Origin: Cyclospora cayetanensis
Lineage: Eukaryota; Apicomplexa; Conoidasida; Eucoccidiorida; Eimeriidae
Assembly (NCBI RefSeq): GCF_002999335.1
Contig: NW_020312754.1
Span: forward strand, 105,175-169,174
Reading direction: 5' to 3'
Length of the DNA stretch: 64,000 bases
The stretch's first letter is position 1; each line of letters opens with the position of its first letter. Made by a program: the position numbers and the translations under genes. This document shows, in pieces, positions 34,801 through 46,412 of this stretch. The notes beneath the pieces were generated by a model that was given only the letters and a program-made list of their open reading frames with translations, was not told the origin of the DNA and ran no database searches.

Positions 34801-35789
34801 CCCTCGATTCCCCCGCAGCATGGGTGGTGCAGCCGGGGGACGGCGGGGATGGGCGTGTACTCCAGCAGCAGAGCCTGAGTTCGCGGTCTCTATTAGCTTG
34901 CGTGTGGGAGCATGCAGCCTATCGGTGGCGCGTGGCTCTAGCAGCACCAACAGAGGAAGCGTTGCGGGGGCCTGAGGCTGGTACCGCTCTGGGGAGAACC
35001 TGCTTCTTCTTCTCTCCTTCGGATCCGGCGAAGAAGAAGCAAGCACTGCTGCTGGCGCGGCGATGGGCAGCATGCCAGCTGCTCTTGGGGGAGAGGCTCT
35101 GCGTTCTGGCAGGGCCTCTCCCCGGTACCGAGACGTCGCTGGAATTCCTTCAGAGTTGCCCTGGCTTGTGGACTGCAGAGGATGAAGCAGACGTTGGCAA
35201 CCTTGCCCTGATGAGACTCCAGCAGTTGCAGTCCATCGCTGCCTCCTGCGAAAGCGAGGGGGCTGCGGGATTTGCCGCTGCAGCTCCCGAGACAGGAGTA
35301 AACGCGAATACAACCAGCCCGTCGAACGGCTTCGACTGCTCCCAGAGCCTTGGGGCACCTCCTCCTAGAATGACATCAGAAGCAGGGGCCCCCCTTCACT
35401 TATCTGGAGACGCGGTGGGCCCTGGGGGCCCTTGGGGCGATTGGCATGCCTCGCAAAATCCAGTGGGGGGGCCCCCTTTTGGCCAGGTGGAGGCCCCTTG
35501 GGGCCCCCTGACCGACTCAGGAGGCAGTGGTGAGTGGGGGGGACCGGCTAAGCGGCCCAAGCCCAGGGCGAGGCCCCCTCGGCAAGGGGCCCCTGTGGAT
35601 GAGGCAGACGCAGAGCGTGTGAGATCTCAGAAGGCAGCAGCAGCACGCGTGAGGTGGATGCGCTACAGAATGCAGCAGGAGGCAGGGGCGCAGCAGCTCT
35701 CTGCTGCTCTTGCTGCTACTATGACGGATAGTCGACCTCCTCTAGCTTCCAACGGACTGAGTCCAATCCCAGCTGTTTTCCCCATGTGA
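28851..35789 (+). CDS. ApiAP2-type DNA-binding protein with interrupted AP2 domain
   Basis: Exons 28851-31640, 31776-31886, 32021-32164, 32338-32400, 33177-34037 and 34248-35789 join at phase 0 into 1,836 residues. The AP2 domain, a plant-type DNA-binding fold used by apicomplexan transcription factors, is in two parts: strands GVKFDKSKLAFRCLWREG (about 1205-1222), then about 79 Gln-rich residues, then RSRTFSCRKYGLYQSKLLAM and ARLASELL (about 1303-1331), which match the third strand and helix (K-Y-G-xx-x-A/SK-x-A). An intron also cuts this helix. A second, weaker candidate lies near residue 545 (SRRKIFYCLCRSRDRAAAVV). Exon 5 begins with a helical stretch (EAINYLLNLAHTFCDRLG) that is vaguely histone-fold-like. 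The rest is disordered, with Gly/Pro/Gln runs. The 776-base gap between exons 4 and 5 may hide more exons or mark two genes. It is probably a nuclear regulator. Confidence 0.7.
33755..33863 (+). repeat. CAG/CAA repeat splitting the AP2 domain
   Basis: A run of CAG and CAA codons encodes Gln with a few His, Leu and Ser. Near the end an 18-base unit (CAGCAGCAACAGCTTTCG, read QQQQLS in the protein) is present twice in tandem and a third time in part. The tract lies between the second and third strands of the AP2 domain. Confidence 0.9.
34602..34661 (+). repeat. second CAG/CAA repeat in the AP2 gene
   Basis: About twenty CAG or CAA codons with one His and two Leu codons encode poly-Gln in the last exon, downstream of the AP2 domain (residues about 1442-1461). 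Confidence 0.9.
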
Positions 35790-38043
35790 TGCTCAAGGGG
35801 GTACACGGAGAGTGGCGCAAGCTGCCTAATGCAATGCAAAACAGCGGCGGGGGTTTTCGCTGTCGCACAGGTGCCAGCAGACCACCATCCTGCGGGGCGG
35901 ATGCTGCTTCTTGGTATTTGGGAGCCTCTTGATGCCCGTTGTGGTAGTCTTCTTCTGGAATCAACTCATGTGATCCCCCTGACCCGTTCTTCTGTTGCTT
36001 TTCCTGCAGCACGAGTTGTACCTTAAAGAAGACGGCGCATATCTGTCAGGTGCCGTCAATGTATCCTTTTGCCTTCCGTGTTGTTTCTAAGCCTAGCGAC
36101 GCACGGAGGAGCCCATCGCATTTGGATTGCAGAGAGGCCCACGGAGGCCCGCAGCAGCCCAGCAAATGACTTCTGTATAGGACTTTCGTGTGCATTAGGT
36201 GCTGGGGAGGGGGACTATCCTGAGACTCAGCTACAGTTTTGCACTTGGACGTGTCTGTACATATGGAGTGCATTGTGCGCCCTCCACTAATGCCACTTTC
36301 CACGAAGGATGAAGATGTGGCGCAAAGTTGAAATGTTGGTATGCGAACCAGGTGCAGCACGCAAGGGCCTAGTTAGACAAGGCGTGAGGTACCAAAGACG
36401 TTCTGACGGGTAGCTAAGCTTTTCGTTTGCTACTTCAAGCTAAAATCCCGGTTTGCTTTTTAATAGAGCCCAAACGCTCAGGAGCAAGAAAAACTGCCGG
36501 GGTGGGGGGGCGGGGTTGCACGGAGTTGTCTTTCGTGGCATGTTCGCCTCATCGGGGGTGCGAAGGCCCTTGCGCTTTCGGGCTCCGCTATTCTGAGGGC
36601 TAGAAACTTCTACATGCCCTGAGAAAAAGGAAAGTCGGTATTTTGATTAGTAGAGTTTAGAAGGCTATGGGGAAAAAGGGGATACAGGGACGACTTTTCA
36701 ATAGCAGAGGGAGGCAGTTCACGTTAAGCCGGAAAAGGGCCTTCAGCGCAATAGATCAATATTCAGGGCCCTTTTGGGCTTTAGTACTATTGTTCTCTAC
36801 AGCCAAGGCGCTCCAGGCCCTTGCATGTATGTTTCTACACACGATTCCTCGTTAGGGAGTCAACGGGGGGTGTTAGGGCTTCTTTGGGCCATCCATAGAA
36901 TGAAGCGAACAGCGAGAAAGACTTCCGACAGTGGTGGTAAAAGGTGGCTTGTAGACGCCGTGTACTTACGGGCAACAATCGGGGGATCAAGCGGTCGAAG
37001 CCGCTGGTCACGGATATGCATCCACCGAAGAAGTGTTAGAAAGTGGCGGGCTGGACACCCTAGTACACAGAAATACGGAGAGCAAGAGAAGAAACAATCT
37101 GACCAAAAATTAAGGCTTAGTCAAGGGAATGGGGTATATATTATTATATGAATATGAAGTTACTTCCTTCGCTGCCTGCGCTTAGCTGCCACGGATCCGC
37201 CGACGTTAGGGAGGGAAAAGCTAGGGCATTAAGCTGTACAGACCGCTCGGCGTATAGATATTTGAATATGAAATACTGGAGTTTTTCTTTTTGTATCCCC
37301 TTCCCTCCTTTCCTCTTGGGTCGTGGAGGCCCTCCAGAGGTGTCCGAACCATTGAACGCCCTGCCCCAGTCTCACAACCACGGGTAGGAAGATGTCCACC
37401 ACAACACAGAAGGCTCAAAGTAAGCCCCCATATGTTTGCACATCCAATTACGAAAAAGATTTGGTGAGAGATTCGCAGAGAAGTTAAATGGACGGGGAGG
37501 GGGGAGGTGGCGGGGCCCAGGGCCCCTTCTTAGGCCAGTTCGGCTCTGAAGGGCCGCTGCCGACACGGCAAACAGCCACGGGTTTTTCCGCTCGTCCTTT
37601 ACTCTGTTGTTCCTGTTGAATAAAAACCCTAAATAATATCATAATCTAATATGCTTCGATATTGTTTAGGTGATTCCAGATGGAGAGCAGAAGCTCTCTG
37701 TGCTGCTCGGTCAGTGTCCCTCGTATGTCCCTTTCCATGCGGTCAAGATCAGTTGCCTTCATTCTCCTTCCCTGAACGTTCCGGAGTTTATGGTCTTACC
37801 CTGTTAAACTATTGTTGTCGCGAGGTGCTCGAGGGCCCGTAGGGGCTCCTAAGGTTTCGAATGGGTCATTGACGCCCTAGCTGGTGCACACAAGGACGTC
37901 GTTTTTGAGAGGGCCATTTAGGCAGCGCAGCCTCATATGTGCGTGTTCCAGTAAACGAAGCCACAAAGCCTTGCATTTCAGATACAAGAAGACAGGTACG
38001 GGCCCCAGAGGATTTCTCCAACGTGTGCTGTTTTTAGCGTAAA
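35790..38043. other. intergenic stretch
   Basis: Just after the AP2 stop codon an open segment near 35812-35875 (EWRKLPNAMQNSGGGF) and another near 36010-36060 (ELYLKEDGAYLSGAVNV) sit behind AG acceptors; they could be an alternative 3' end of the AP2 gene or a short separate gene. The remainder has only short frames. A CCCTAAA-like heptamer occurs singly near 37625. Confidence 0.4.
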
Positions 38044-41000
38044 ATGTGTGCAGCAGTTGCGTACAAGCACATGCAAGGAGCCCGCCTTCTAAGGCGGAAA
38101 GAGGCTTCCGATGCACACGAAACAACCGACACGTCATGCAAGGTGTACACTCAAGGGATGGATTCTACGAGTGAAGCGGATGCTGCTGCGTGCACCCATG
38201 AGGAGGAGCGCCCCTCCTCAAGGCACTTGTCCACTTCATTCGTCACGGAGGACTTTGGCGGGAAGAATAAGTTAGGCCTCGTACCCCAGACAAGCGCCTA
38301 TCCAGCGACTTCCTGGAAATCCTTTGAGAACATCAGGGAATCCCATGAATGGGGTCCCCCCGGAGGGCTGCGTAGTCCTTATAATGTCACAAAGGCACAA
38401 GGCCAAGTGACCTCAGGGACCCCGAAAGTGTTGAACTATAAGGAGCAGTCAATGATGCCCCTGACCATGCGTTCTCTTCTGCGCGAGAAAGGCTCTCTTC
38501 TAAGGGAGGCACTGGGGCCCGAGAGACACTCTGGAGAGATCCAATATCAGGCAGCCATTGAAAGGCTGCAGGCCGATGCGGTCCTAAATGACCAGCTGAG
38601 AGATGCAAACACTCCATCTCCCTGCACAAATAAGCCATTGGTGGACGAACCGACATTGGCCACTGAGCTACCCAGTGCAGCAGAGGAACTACCAGACCCC
38701 TACCTCCGAGACCATGAGGGGCTCCTTGAAGCCTCCGTGGAATGGAACTTACCAGCAGCCGAGAGCATACAGACTGGTGACTTCAGCCGCCTTGAAGCTC
38801 AACCGCAAATTCAAAACACCCGTCAGGACTCCACTGGCCACTCTGCTGCATGGAAGACGGGCTCACCCCTTGAGCAACCGCCCCTCCTTCAGTTTCACAT
38901 CAGACCTTCACAGTGTGGCGTTACCAGGGGACTCGATGCAGAGGGCGGCGAGGCTGTAGAGGACCCGAGTAGTGGGCACGGCGCAGTATCAGAGGCTTCC
39001 GTAGAGCATCCTCTGAAATTCTATAGTACTCAACTTCCTCAGTTTTCCCCCTACGCAAGCGAAACAGTATGGCAACAGGCCTCAACGGGCTATGTCAGTG
39101 CTTCGCCGGCTGGTACTGGAACACACAACGTACAGTACAGCGCTCCGTTCGTATCTCCTTGGTTTCAAATCCCACGGCCCCACAGGCAGTTCACCAAGGG
39201 CCTGCTTGAGCTCCCCTTGCCTGCCGTGCCCCCCCAAAGCCAGCTTTGGGGGACCGCACTGTGGGACAGGCCACAATTAGGGGCACCTAGACCCTGGATA
39301 CAGCGAGAGAACGAGATGCCGGCACCCTACGTACTGCCCGGTAGGCCTCTTCATCCCTTTGTGAGGGAAGCTCCCACTCTCCAGCCGCGGCTAGTGCGAA
39401 GACTGTCTAGCAGTGCTGCATTCAGAGCGCCTAATGGGCACTCAGGATCATCCGCCGAAAGCCTTCAGAGCGTGCGACGGCTTAACACAACGGGCTATCA
39501 CCAGACATTTAGAAGACTCACCGGATGGGCAGACCCTGTGGGCCCTACCCCCGGGGAACTCCAGCAGCAGGCGATCCTGCTAATGCACCAGCGACAGCAG
39601 CAGCATGCCTCACTGCAACAACTGCGACCGACGCAGCTCCAGCCAATAACTCCTCGAGAGCCAAAATACGATAGCTCAGGGTGGTTGCCACGGGACTCCA
39701 CGCTTCGGGAATCGCTGGGTACAGCAGGAGAGACAGGATATGTTGACACCACATACAGCACAATGCAACACAAGGTTGCAGGCTGCAGCACTACCGTGAG
39801 CAGGAGGAATACCAGCGACTGCAGCAGACCCTTCCGCTGCATAAGTGCACCCAGGCGGGATAAGCCCCTGAGTTCTCTTGTGACCCTTGAAATGAGTGAC
39901 ACCCGTGTCGACGCTGACTGTTGCGAGGGGCCCCTCCATAGCCTCCACCAGGTCCCCACTACATTTACCATAGGCCCCGACCCCCCGCAAGTCCACAGCC
40001 AGGACAGTTACACGGAAACCAAGTCGCACGAATTGCGTCTGGCCTCATCCATGCCGGAATTCTCGCCTGAGGTGTCTGTGGAAACCTGCAGTGCTTCAAA
40101 CGACGCCGCATTCCATCCCGGAGTCTCAGAGCCACTCCCACCCGAGAGCCCAGCGGCTATTGGAGGCCGCATCCTCAGGCACCTGCAGACGCTAAGGGGT
40201 CTCCTTACAGGCGATGCCTTGACAGGGGAGGCTCTCAGCAGCGATTGCTTCGCTGCAACAGATGTGCTTGATAAAGAGCTGCTCAACGGGGAAGACGGGG
40301 GCCCTCAGACCGACTCCCTCGCTAAGGAAGAAAGCAGCCCCACACGACAGCAGGTTTTCCAAGCGTGCAGCTACACACCTCTCAAGTCCCCTGAAGTGCC
40401 CCGTTCTCCAGAGGATAATTCATGTCCTTCCCATGAATTAAGTAAGGAACCCCTCTCTAGGGGCCCCCAGGTGGGTACGGTTCTCGAAGGGCCCGCTAAC
40501 CCACAGGGCGACACAGCACCCCGTGCTCCATTGGCTCCTTTGGGGGGCTCTCTGGGGCCTCAAACTGGGGGCTTATCTCTGATTGCCGCCGGGGTTCCGC
40601 GCCTTACGTTGGCGGCTTTGAATGGTCCTAGCGGCACTGGCGGCCTCCTCACCTCCTGTTTCCCTCCCCGCAGAGTCCCATCCAGTGTGTTTGAGGTACC
40701 CAAAAGGCCTGCATCCCCCGAGCCTTGCCATCCCTGGGAAGAAAGGCCGCTGAGAGGACCCCAGAGCAGACGCACTTCCTGCCATATAAATGGTGACGCC
40801 TCACAGACAGTCTCAGAAGAGCAAGAAGGGACTCAAGGCACACAAAGCTTTAGCAGCGTACAAACAGGAGGGAGTAGTAAGACCTCAGTAGAGACAGGCA
40901 CAAACCCCGACCAGATTCATCATCCTGAAGGGATCGCTGCCTCAGGCCGTGGCCCCTGTTGCCCCTTCAGCGCGTCTACGCATGAGAGCGGCAATGAAGA

Positions 41001-43286
41001 CAGCAGCGGAAAAAAACAGGGCAGCAATTCGAAAGGCGGCACACAAGCAACCGATAGGGAACAGGTTCTCCGCATAGCTTCGCATCACAAGGAGATCATG
41101 GGCTGCTCATCTAAATGCGCTTCAGAGGATCCCAGTGAATCGGTACTGTCCCTTGGTGGCAACGAAGTTAAGCCTGATGGATTTCCGCAGAGTACCAGCC
41201 CCCTCTCAGTAGAAATATCATTCCTGGAGAAGCCCGACACAACCTCAGGCACAGTGCATGATGAGCCACTGAGTCATACTTGTGGGGGGACCAATGAGGC
41301 CTTTACGACGTGTGGGGGCACGGCTCGTAATCTCCAGCGGCTAAATGTGTGCTGGGCTGTTTGGAGTAAGCTTTCTGAAGGTAGTATCAACGAGAAAGAT
41401 GCTCAGGGTCGCAGTATTTTTACAAACGAAGACGAGACCTCATGTAGCCCTACAATGAGCACCAGAGCAGCCTCATTGCCCCAAGGAGCACCCACAGAGA
41501 AAGTGTCCTTTGTAGTCCCCCTGGAAACCATTGCAAATCGAGCCTTTACTTTTCCGACTGAAGACGTAGCCTGGGAAGGGTGCAAGCGGTGCCATATAGA
41601 GATCCTCCTCCCCTCCTACCAGGTGCAAGAGAACCACCCAAAACGCCACAAGGGTGTCGGTGTGTTCTGGTAAGTGCTGATGAACCCTGAAGCCCTAAAC
41701 CCTGAATGACCCGGCAACAACGTACTTGCTAAACACCGATCCTTCCTTGCGTATTCTGAATCTCTACGGGTTGCAGCGCTCCGGGCCTTTGTTTGCTACT
41801 ACTGTGGGAGGGACCCAATGTCACCCACAGAGCCGCAGCCCCCCATACCGAGATGGCAGGTACGCTCAGTGCTGCAGCTGCTGCTAGAGGCCCCTTGGCA
41901 CTATTGTGAAAGACATAAGACAAAAAGAAATCTCATTAATTTTACAGCTCTACAGCGGAGAACCCTAACAACTGTACAAACGAATCCTATTGGTCCTAAC
42001 TCAAGCCTCAGCCTGTAGCTGGGCTTCACCCTATCTCTCATGCTGCTGTGTATGATGTGTGCCCCTAGTTTGGCTTCTCTCTGAGCTGCGTGCACAACAA
42101 AGCCCTCAGAGAGCAATCAAGGCTGCACTAGAACGGGTAAACACCTATTTATCACTGAAGCCTGAATCTGTTGCGACATTCCTTCGTCATATTGTCGCGT
42201 CCTGCTAATCAACCTTCTTATTTTGGTCGAAGTGTTTTAGGGGAGCATTGTTCATTAGGAGTCCTCAGGGCTGTGCAAGGTAGGGCACTAGATGGCAGTT
42301 AGTGTTGTGGCTTTGGTGTGTCTTTCCGTGGTCCTCCTAGGTCCTCAAGACTTTCTCGGCCTCTGACAGGAGGGGCGTGTCGGTTGGTTTGGCCTTGGTG
42401 CTCGGGGACGAGACCAACGCAGAGTATCCCCTTCAGCAGGATTCCACGCTGTCTGCCTCACGCCCCCTGAGGGGGCCATATAAGGTTTTCTTAAAGGCAA
42501 AAGGAACTGCCAGGGTGCTTCTGTCTTCCAGAGTGAGTGAAATTCCACATGCGCCCGTTGAGGCCCTTCAGAACTCCCCGTGCGCCAACGATTGTGAGCT
42601 ACTGCCGAGGGAGGACGACATGAAGTGCTCCCCGCTGAATCTCCCTCAAAAAGTAGGGATGTCAAACGTGCGCTTCAGGGGCAAGCGGGCCGTACCTTCT
42701 TTGTTACTGACGAATGCATCGACGGTGAGTACCACCCCTGATCTGTTCCGCACCGATTCGATATCTCATGCACACACCAACACAGCTTCTCACAAACTAG
42801 CACCTAAAATTTCTGAGGGTGCCTATTTGTATAAGTTACATTTTGGCTACGGGGGAGAAATTTCTTGGTGATCCTCGGTTTTGTGAAGGCACAGATATTC
42901 TGGACGACGTGGAGTTCATGGAGATAGAGGCCGGGACCCCTGCAAGTCTTCGTGTAGGATCTGGTGCTTTTTGGACAGCGCAGGGGGAAGAGGCAAAAGC
43001 AAGGATCCCCTCCGGGGACGGCAGCAACCAGATACAGGTCCGTTTATCCTTTTATGAAGAGTTGCGGATTCCGTCGAAGTGCTTTCTGTACGTTGACGAT
43101 TAGGCTATCTGGTGCTCCCTCTCTTGGTTACTGTGCTATTTAATCCTGTAGAAGTTGACTCCGGAAATTCTAAGACATCAGGCTCCTGCTTGCGCTGTTG
43201 TGTCCCCCTCATCGCAGACATTGGCGGAGGCCTTTGCTGGTTCAACTCAGGGGGCTGAAGTGGTAGCCATCACCATGCAACTCTAG
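38044..43286 (+). CDS. large protein of unknown function, five exons
   Basis: Exon 1 runs from 38044 to about 41659, followed by 41777-41859, 42341-42724, 42858-43037 and 43152-43286 (TAG), for about 1,465 residues. The phases of exons 2 to 5 agree; the end of exon 1 is uncertain because the strongest donor (TG|GTAAGT at 41670) does not fit the next phase while weaker GTGTGT/GTGTCG sites do. Most of the protein is polar and disordered, rich in Ser, Pro, Glu and Thr, with GGGGCCCC-type runs in the DNA. The C-terminal 300 residues look more ordered: FVVPLETIANRAFTF, a CYYC pair in exon 2, GVSVGLALVLGDE in exon 3, and EGTDILDDVEFMEIEAGTP in exon 4. There is no signal peptide and no known domain. 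An upstream exon is possible. A scaffold or regulatory protein specific to coccidia is a guess only. Confidence 0.6.
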
Positions 43287-43805
43287 CTGCTACAAAACCT
43301 ATCTAGCAGTTGACTTACTCTAAATATGTCGGACACTTTAGAGATGAAGCCGTTGCAAACTATACTTTTTTCAGCGCAAAGGGCCTTGTACTTACAAAGG
43401 ACTCTGTGGCTAATTCTCTCGGAAGTGTTTTCATGGTATGCTACGAGAAAGAATGCTACCCGAGTTGGCATAAAAGGTTTCTCAGGAAGTGGGAGGAACA
43501 AGCGGTCCTTAAAGATGGAGGGCGGCTGCCCGAGGGGCGCTATAGAGCAGGATAGGGAGAGCGGTTCTGCCACTTGTTCTTCAAGCTAGGCGCAATGAAA
43601 ATGAAGGAAATGTATTCATTCTGGTAGGTAAAAAGGCTCAAGCCCGACAGTTTTAGGATGCATGGGTTGGCACAGCCAAGTGGTAACCTCCCGACATGGC
43701 TGAAGATCCCAGTAATACCTTTTCTTGATAACACGCACAAAGCCTAAGTACACGCTTTGCACATTAAATGACCCGGGCAACCGAAGATAAACCAAGATAT
43801 ATAAA
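43287..43805. other. intergenic stretch
   Basis: No gene is seen. Open frames at 43310-43589 overlap in all phases and lack any motif. The bases just before 43806 form the 3' flank of the tRNA on the minus strand; a run of three T is present there but no clear T4 terminator. Confidence 0.5.
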
Positions 43806-43876
43806 GGTCCTACTGGGATTTGAACCCAGGTCGGCGGATTCAGAGTCCGCAGTGCTAACCACTACACCATAGAACC
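43806..43876 (-). tRNA. tRNA-Gln with anticodon CUG
   Basis: Read on the minus strand the 71-base sequence folds as a full cloverleaf: acceptor stem GGTTCTA with TAGGACC (one T-G pair), D arm with the internal A box (TGGTGTAGTGGTTAGCA), anticodon loop ACTCTGAATC with CTG, and T arm GGGTTCAAATCCC forming the B box. There is no intron. The first bases GGTTC and the anticodon loop are those of eukaryotic nuclear tRNA-Gln. It decodes CAG, the codon used for the many Gln runs in this window. Confidence 0.95.
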
Positions 43877-44342
43877 GTCAGCAGTGCTCTTTCCAGGAAC
43901 CCGCAGAGTCAGAAGATTGTGCGTACTCTTGTTACATATCGTTGTTTTGCTCCAAGCAGAGACTATAAAGCCGCTTATTGTGGCTCTGCATGTTTGTAGC
44001 TTCAGCAACAAAGCATAGAGAAGTCCAAAGCAGAAGGGGGGCCGAGGTCACCTGACCCGAGGGCCATCAAAAACTGCAGCAGTCTATTACACGCGCCCTC
44101 CTACTATGTGCAAACCTGAAGTCCCAAATAAAGTTACCTATGGGGTTCCTTGATTTGGTTAATTAATGCACCTCTTTTGAGCGAGCAGGGCCCACTCCTG
44201 TAATGTCTTTACGCTGACGGCCCCTTCATCTCCCTCAGAGCTGTGTATCGTCTTCATAGCAACAGAAACGCTACACAATCTTCCTCGCAATACTCACAGC
44301 TTCTTATTCTGTTAGAGCCGCAGATACACGGAATCTAGTATA
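43877..44342. other. intergenic stretch
   Basis: It lies between the divergent tRNA-Gln and the Ser-rich reading frame. No further RNA gene or open frame with a motif is seen. Confidence 0.5.
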
Positions 44343-45491
44343 GTGAGCACGTGCAATGCTCTTTGTGTTCCCCGCCGTTCGGTAGAGGGCCACCGATGTT
44401 TTATTTTCACCAATAGCGTCTGGAATCCCCCTGACCCGGCCTTCCGGTCAGTGCTGATGGTGTTTGGCCCCAAAGAGTCCCCCAACCCGGGACTTCTTGC
44501 ACCCCGTGGTGACAGAGCCAGCACCACGCTGGCCACATCTGCTTGCTCCTTCGGCGCTACCAACACACCTTTACCTGCTTCTATAAGCAGCAACAGGCGC
44601 ATTAGCAGCAGCGTCAATACAAGGGATGATCCTGCTTCTACGATGTGCACAAGTATTCAGGACAGCCTCTGCAACACTAAGCCTCACGGCCTACATTCGT
44701 GTCAGCATCAGCCGCCCGCCGGTTTTCGTAGTAGCGGCAGCACATCACATGAGGCTTCCCTTCGTGGCTCTCCTTCCCTCGGCACGGTGGAAGTCCTACT
44801 AGCTGAGGTATCTACGCGTTGCGGTGCTGGAGCTACAAGAAATTCAAGTACATCTAACGTTATGTCCGCGGCCACTCGAGACCCCGATTCTGGCGTTGTG
44901 ACTCATTCTAGTCCTGATAGAGGAGTCAAATTGTCTCCTTCTCAGTTGTGCAGCAGCAAAGATTGGAGCTCCATTCGGATCGAAGACAGCTTCAATGCAA
45001 CACTGTCGCGGGGAGACACGCTAGAACAGCGTCGTCCGAGCAGCAAGAACACCGCCGTAGAAATGGCGCGCCCCGCCGCGCTCTGCAAAGCAGCATCCAC
45101 CATTGGAACTTCAGCTTCGAATGGCAATTCAACGATAAAGGGCCCTCTTCGCGCAACCAAGTCTCAGGGATTGCCGCCTAGACCCCAGGCTTCAGGATGT
45201 ACAGCTACAGGAAGCCGTCCCCGTCGCAAGCCGTCATTAGAAGAAACAACAGAGCCAGAGAGGCCATCGGGGTTTCCCAGACGTCTGCATAGTAAAGATA
45301 GCTTCGGGTGGGAAAGGGCCCGCCGTACATCCGACTCGAGTAAGAAAAGTAGCAAGCAGAAGCCGCTGCCAGCAGAACACCTAGGCGATCTCTCCACTGC
45401 CGGCTTATCTGACTACAACCGTCGAGACAGAGCCTCGTCATCAAGCTACTACACCGACACGAAGAGCAGCACTCGCGTCTCCATGGAATAG
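44343..45491 (+). CDS. Ser/Thr-rich disordered protein, unknown function
   Basis: The frame is open for 382 codons to TAG 45489-45491. The beginning is not an ATG (GTG at 44343); the first ATG in frame is near 44457 (MVFGPKESPNPG), so the part before it is either 5' leader or an exon entered by splicing. The protein is polar and basic, rich in Ser, Thr, Arg and Pro, with no signal peptide, membrane segment or known domain. Its length without stop and the biased composition argue for coding; the antisense frames are much shorter. It is convergent with the TCTP gene. Confidence 0.5.
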   Translation: MSTCNALCVPRRSVEGHRCFIFTNSVWNPPDPAFRSVLMVFGPKESPNPGLLAPRGDRASTTLATSACSFGATNTPLPASISSNRRISSSVNTRDDPASTMCTSIQDSLCNTKPHGLHSCQHQPPAGFRSSGSTSHEASLRGSPSLGTVEVLLAEVSTRCGAGATRNSSTSNVMSAATRDPDSGVVTHSSPDRGVKLSPSQLCSSKDWSSIRIEDSFNATLSRGDTLEQRRPSSKNTAVEMARPAALCKAASTIGTSASNGNSTIKGPLRATKSQGLPPRPQASGCTATGSRPRRKPSLEETTEPERPSGFPRRLHSKDSFGWERARRTSDSSKKSSKQKPLPAEHLGDLSTAGLSDYNRRDRASSSSYYTDTKSSTRVSME

Positions 45492-46412
45492 ATTAAACCC
45501 CAAAAGGACAGAAAGACGCTCTCAAAACTGACACTGTACACCCTGGGGTGTTACAGGGTGCCCATGTATTAACAGTGAGACCTCCCTCATTCCCAGAAGT
45601 ATCCGAGGTCGCTGGCAGCAAGACACGCGGATACCTCTATTCCGTAACGAACAGTACAGACTGCAAATCGCCCGTCACCGGCCGACCATGAGTGCAACGC
45701 AGAGAAGGGCACACTACGCAGGCCATTCACGCGTCCTGCAGAATGCGACAACTAAATGCCCCACACTAGTGCATAGCCAATTCGTACAAATTTAAGTACA
45801 TACACACCCTCATTACAGTTCGCAAAGAAAAACACGCAGGGAATACGGCAGTAGTCCATGTTTTCAAAAGTAGCGACAGCAGTACTAACATAGGTGATGC
45901 ATCAATCCCGGACTAGTACACTTAAAGTTTTGTCTGTAAACAAAGTTCGAAAGCGGAAACGGGACCACCTGCCAGGATGCCCTTTCCTCCTAAAGAGAGC
46001 AGCTGCATATGTAGCAGCGCCTCGGGGCAGCATAAAGCGTAGATTTGTTTGGACCAGGACAGCACAAGGCCCCCGCATGCCTCCAAGGGGATCGTGGATA
46101 GGACTCTCCTCCCATAGGGGGCGACCCAGAATGCTTCTACATGTGTAGAAACATGCACACTCTGGCGGCACAGATTTTCGCCCCCTGGTTCCGTGCAAAA
46201 GGATGAGGCAACAGCAGCCATTACTTGGCTTGGTACCCGCAGCCAAGTCCCGCAAATTATAAGTTCCTTTGGGAGCTTGAGCATGCGCATGCATTCACCT
46301 TCATAGGTAGATGTCGTTCATCAGTCCAGCCCGATGTGCCACCCCGCAACCAGACCAAACTTAAGTCACTTGTAATCGAGCTACTGCGAAGTGAAATACG
46401 ATACCTATATAT
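45492..46412. other. convergent intergenic stretch
   Basis: It contains the 3' flanks of the Ser-rich gene (plus) and of TCTP (minus). Short frames exist on both strands (up to 130 codons, minus, 46294-45902) without motif. AT-rich segments near 45800 and 46400 would suit transcript ends. Confidence 0.5.

Noticed and set aside
41680..41705. CCCTAAACCCT as a telomere or internal telomere-like array
   Set aside because: Only one to two heptamers are present, with no tandem array, so it is noted as a chance or relic match.
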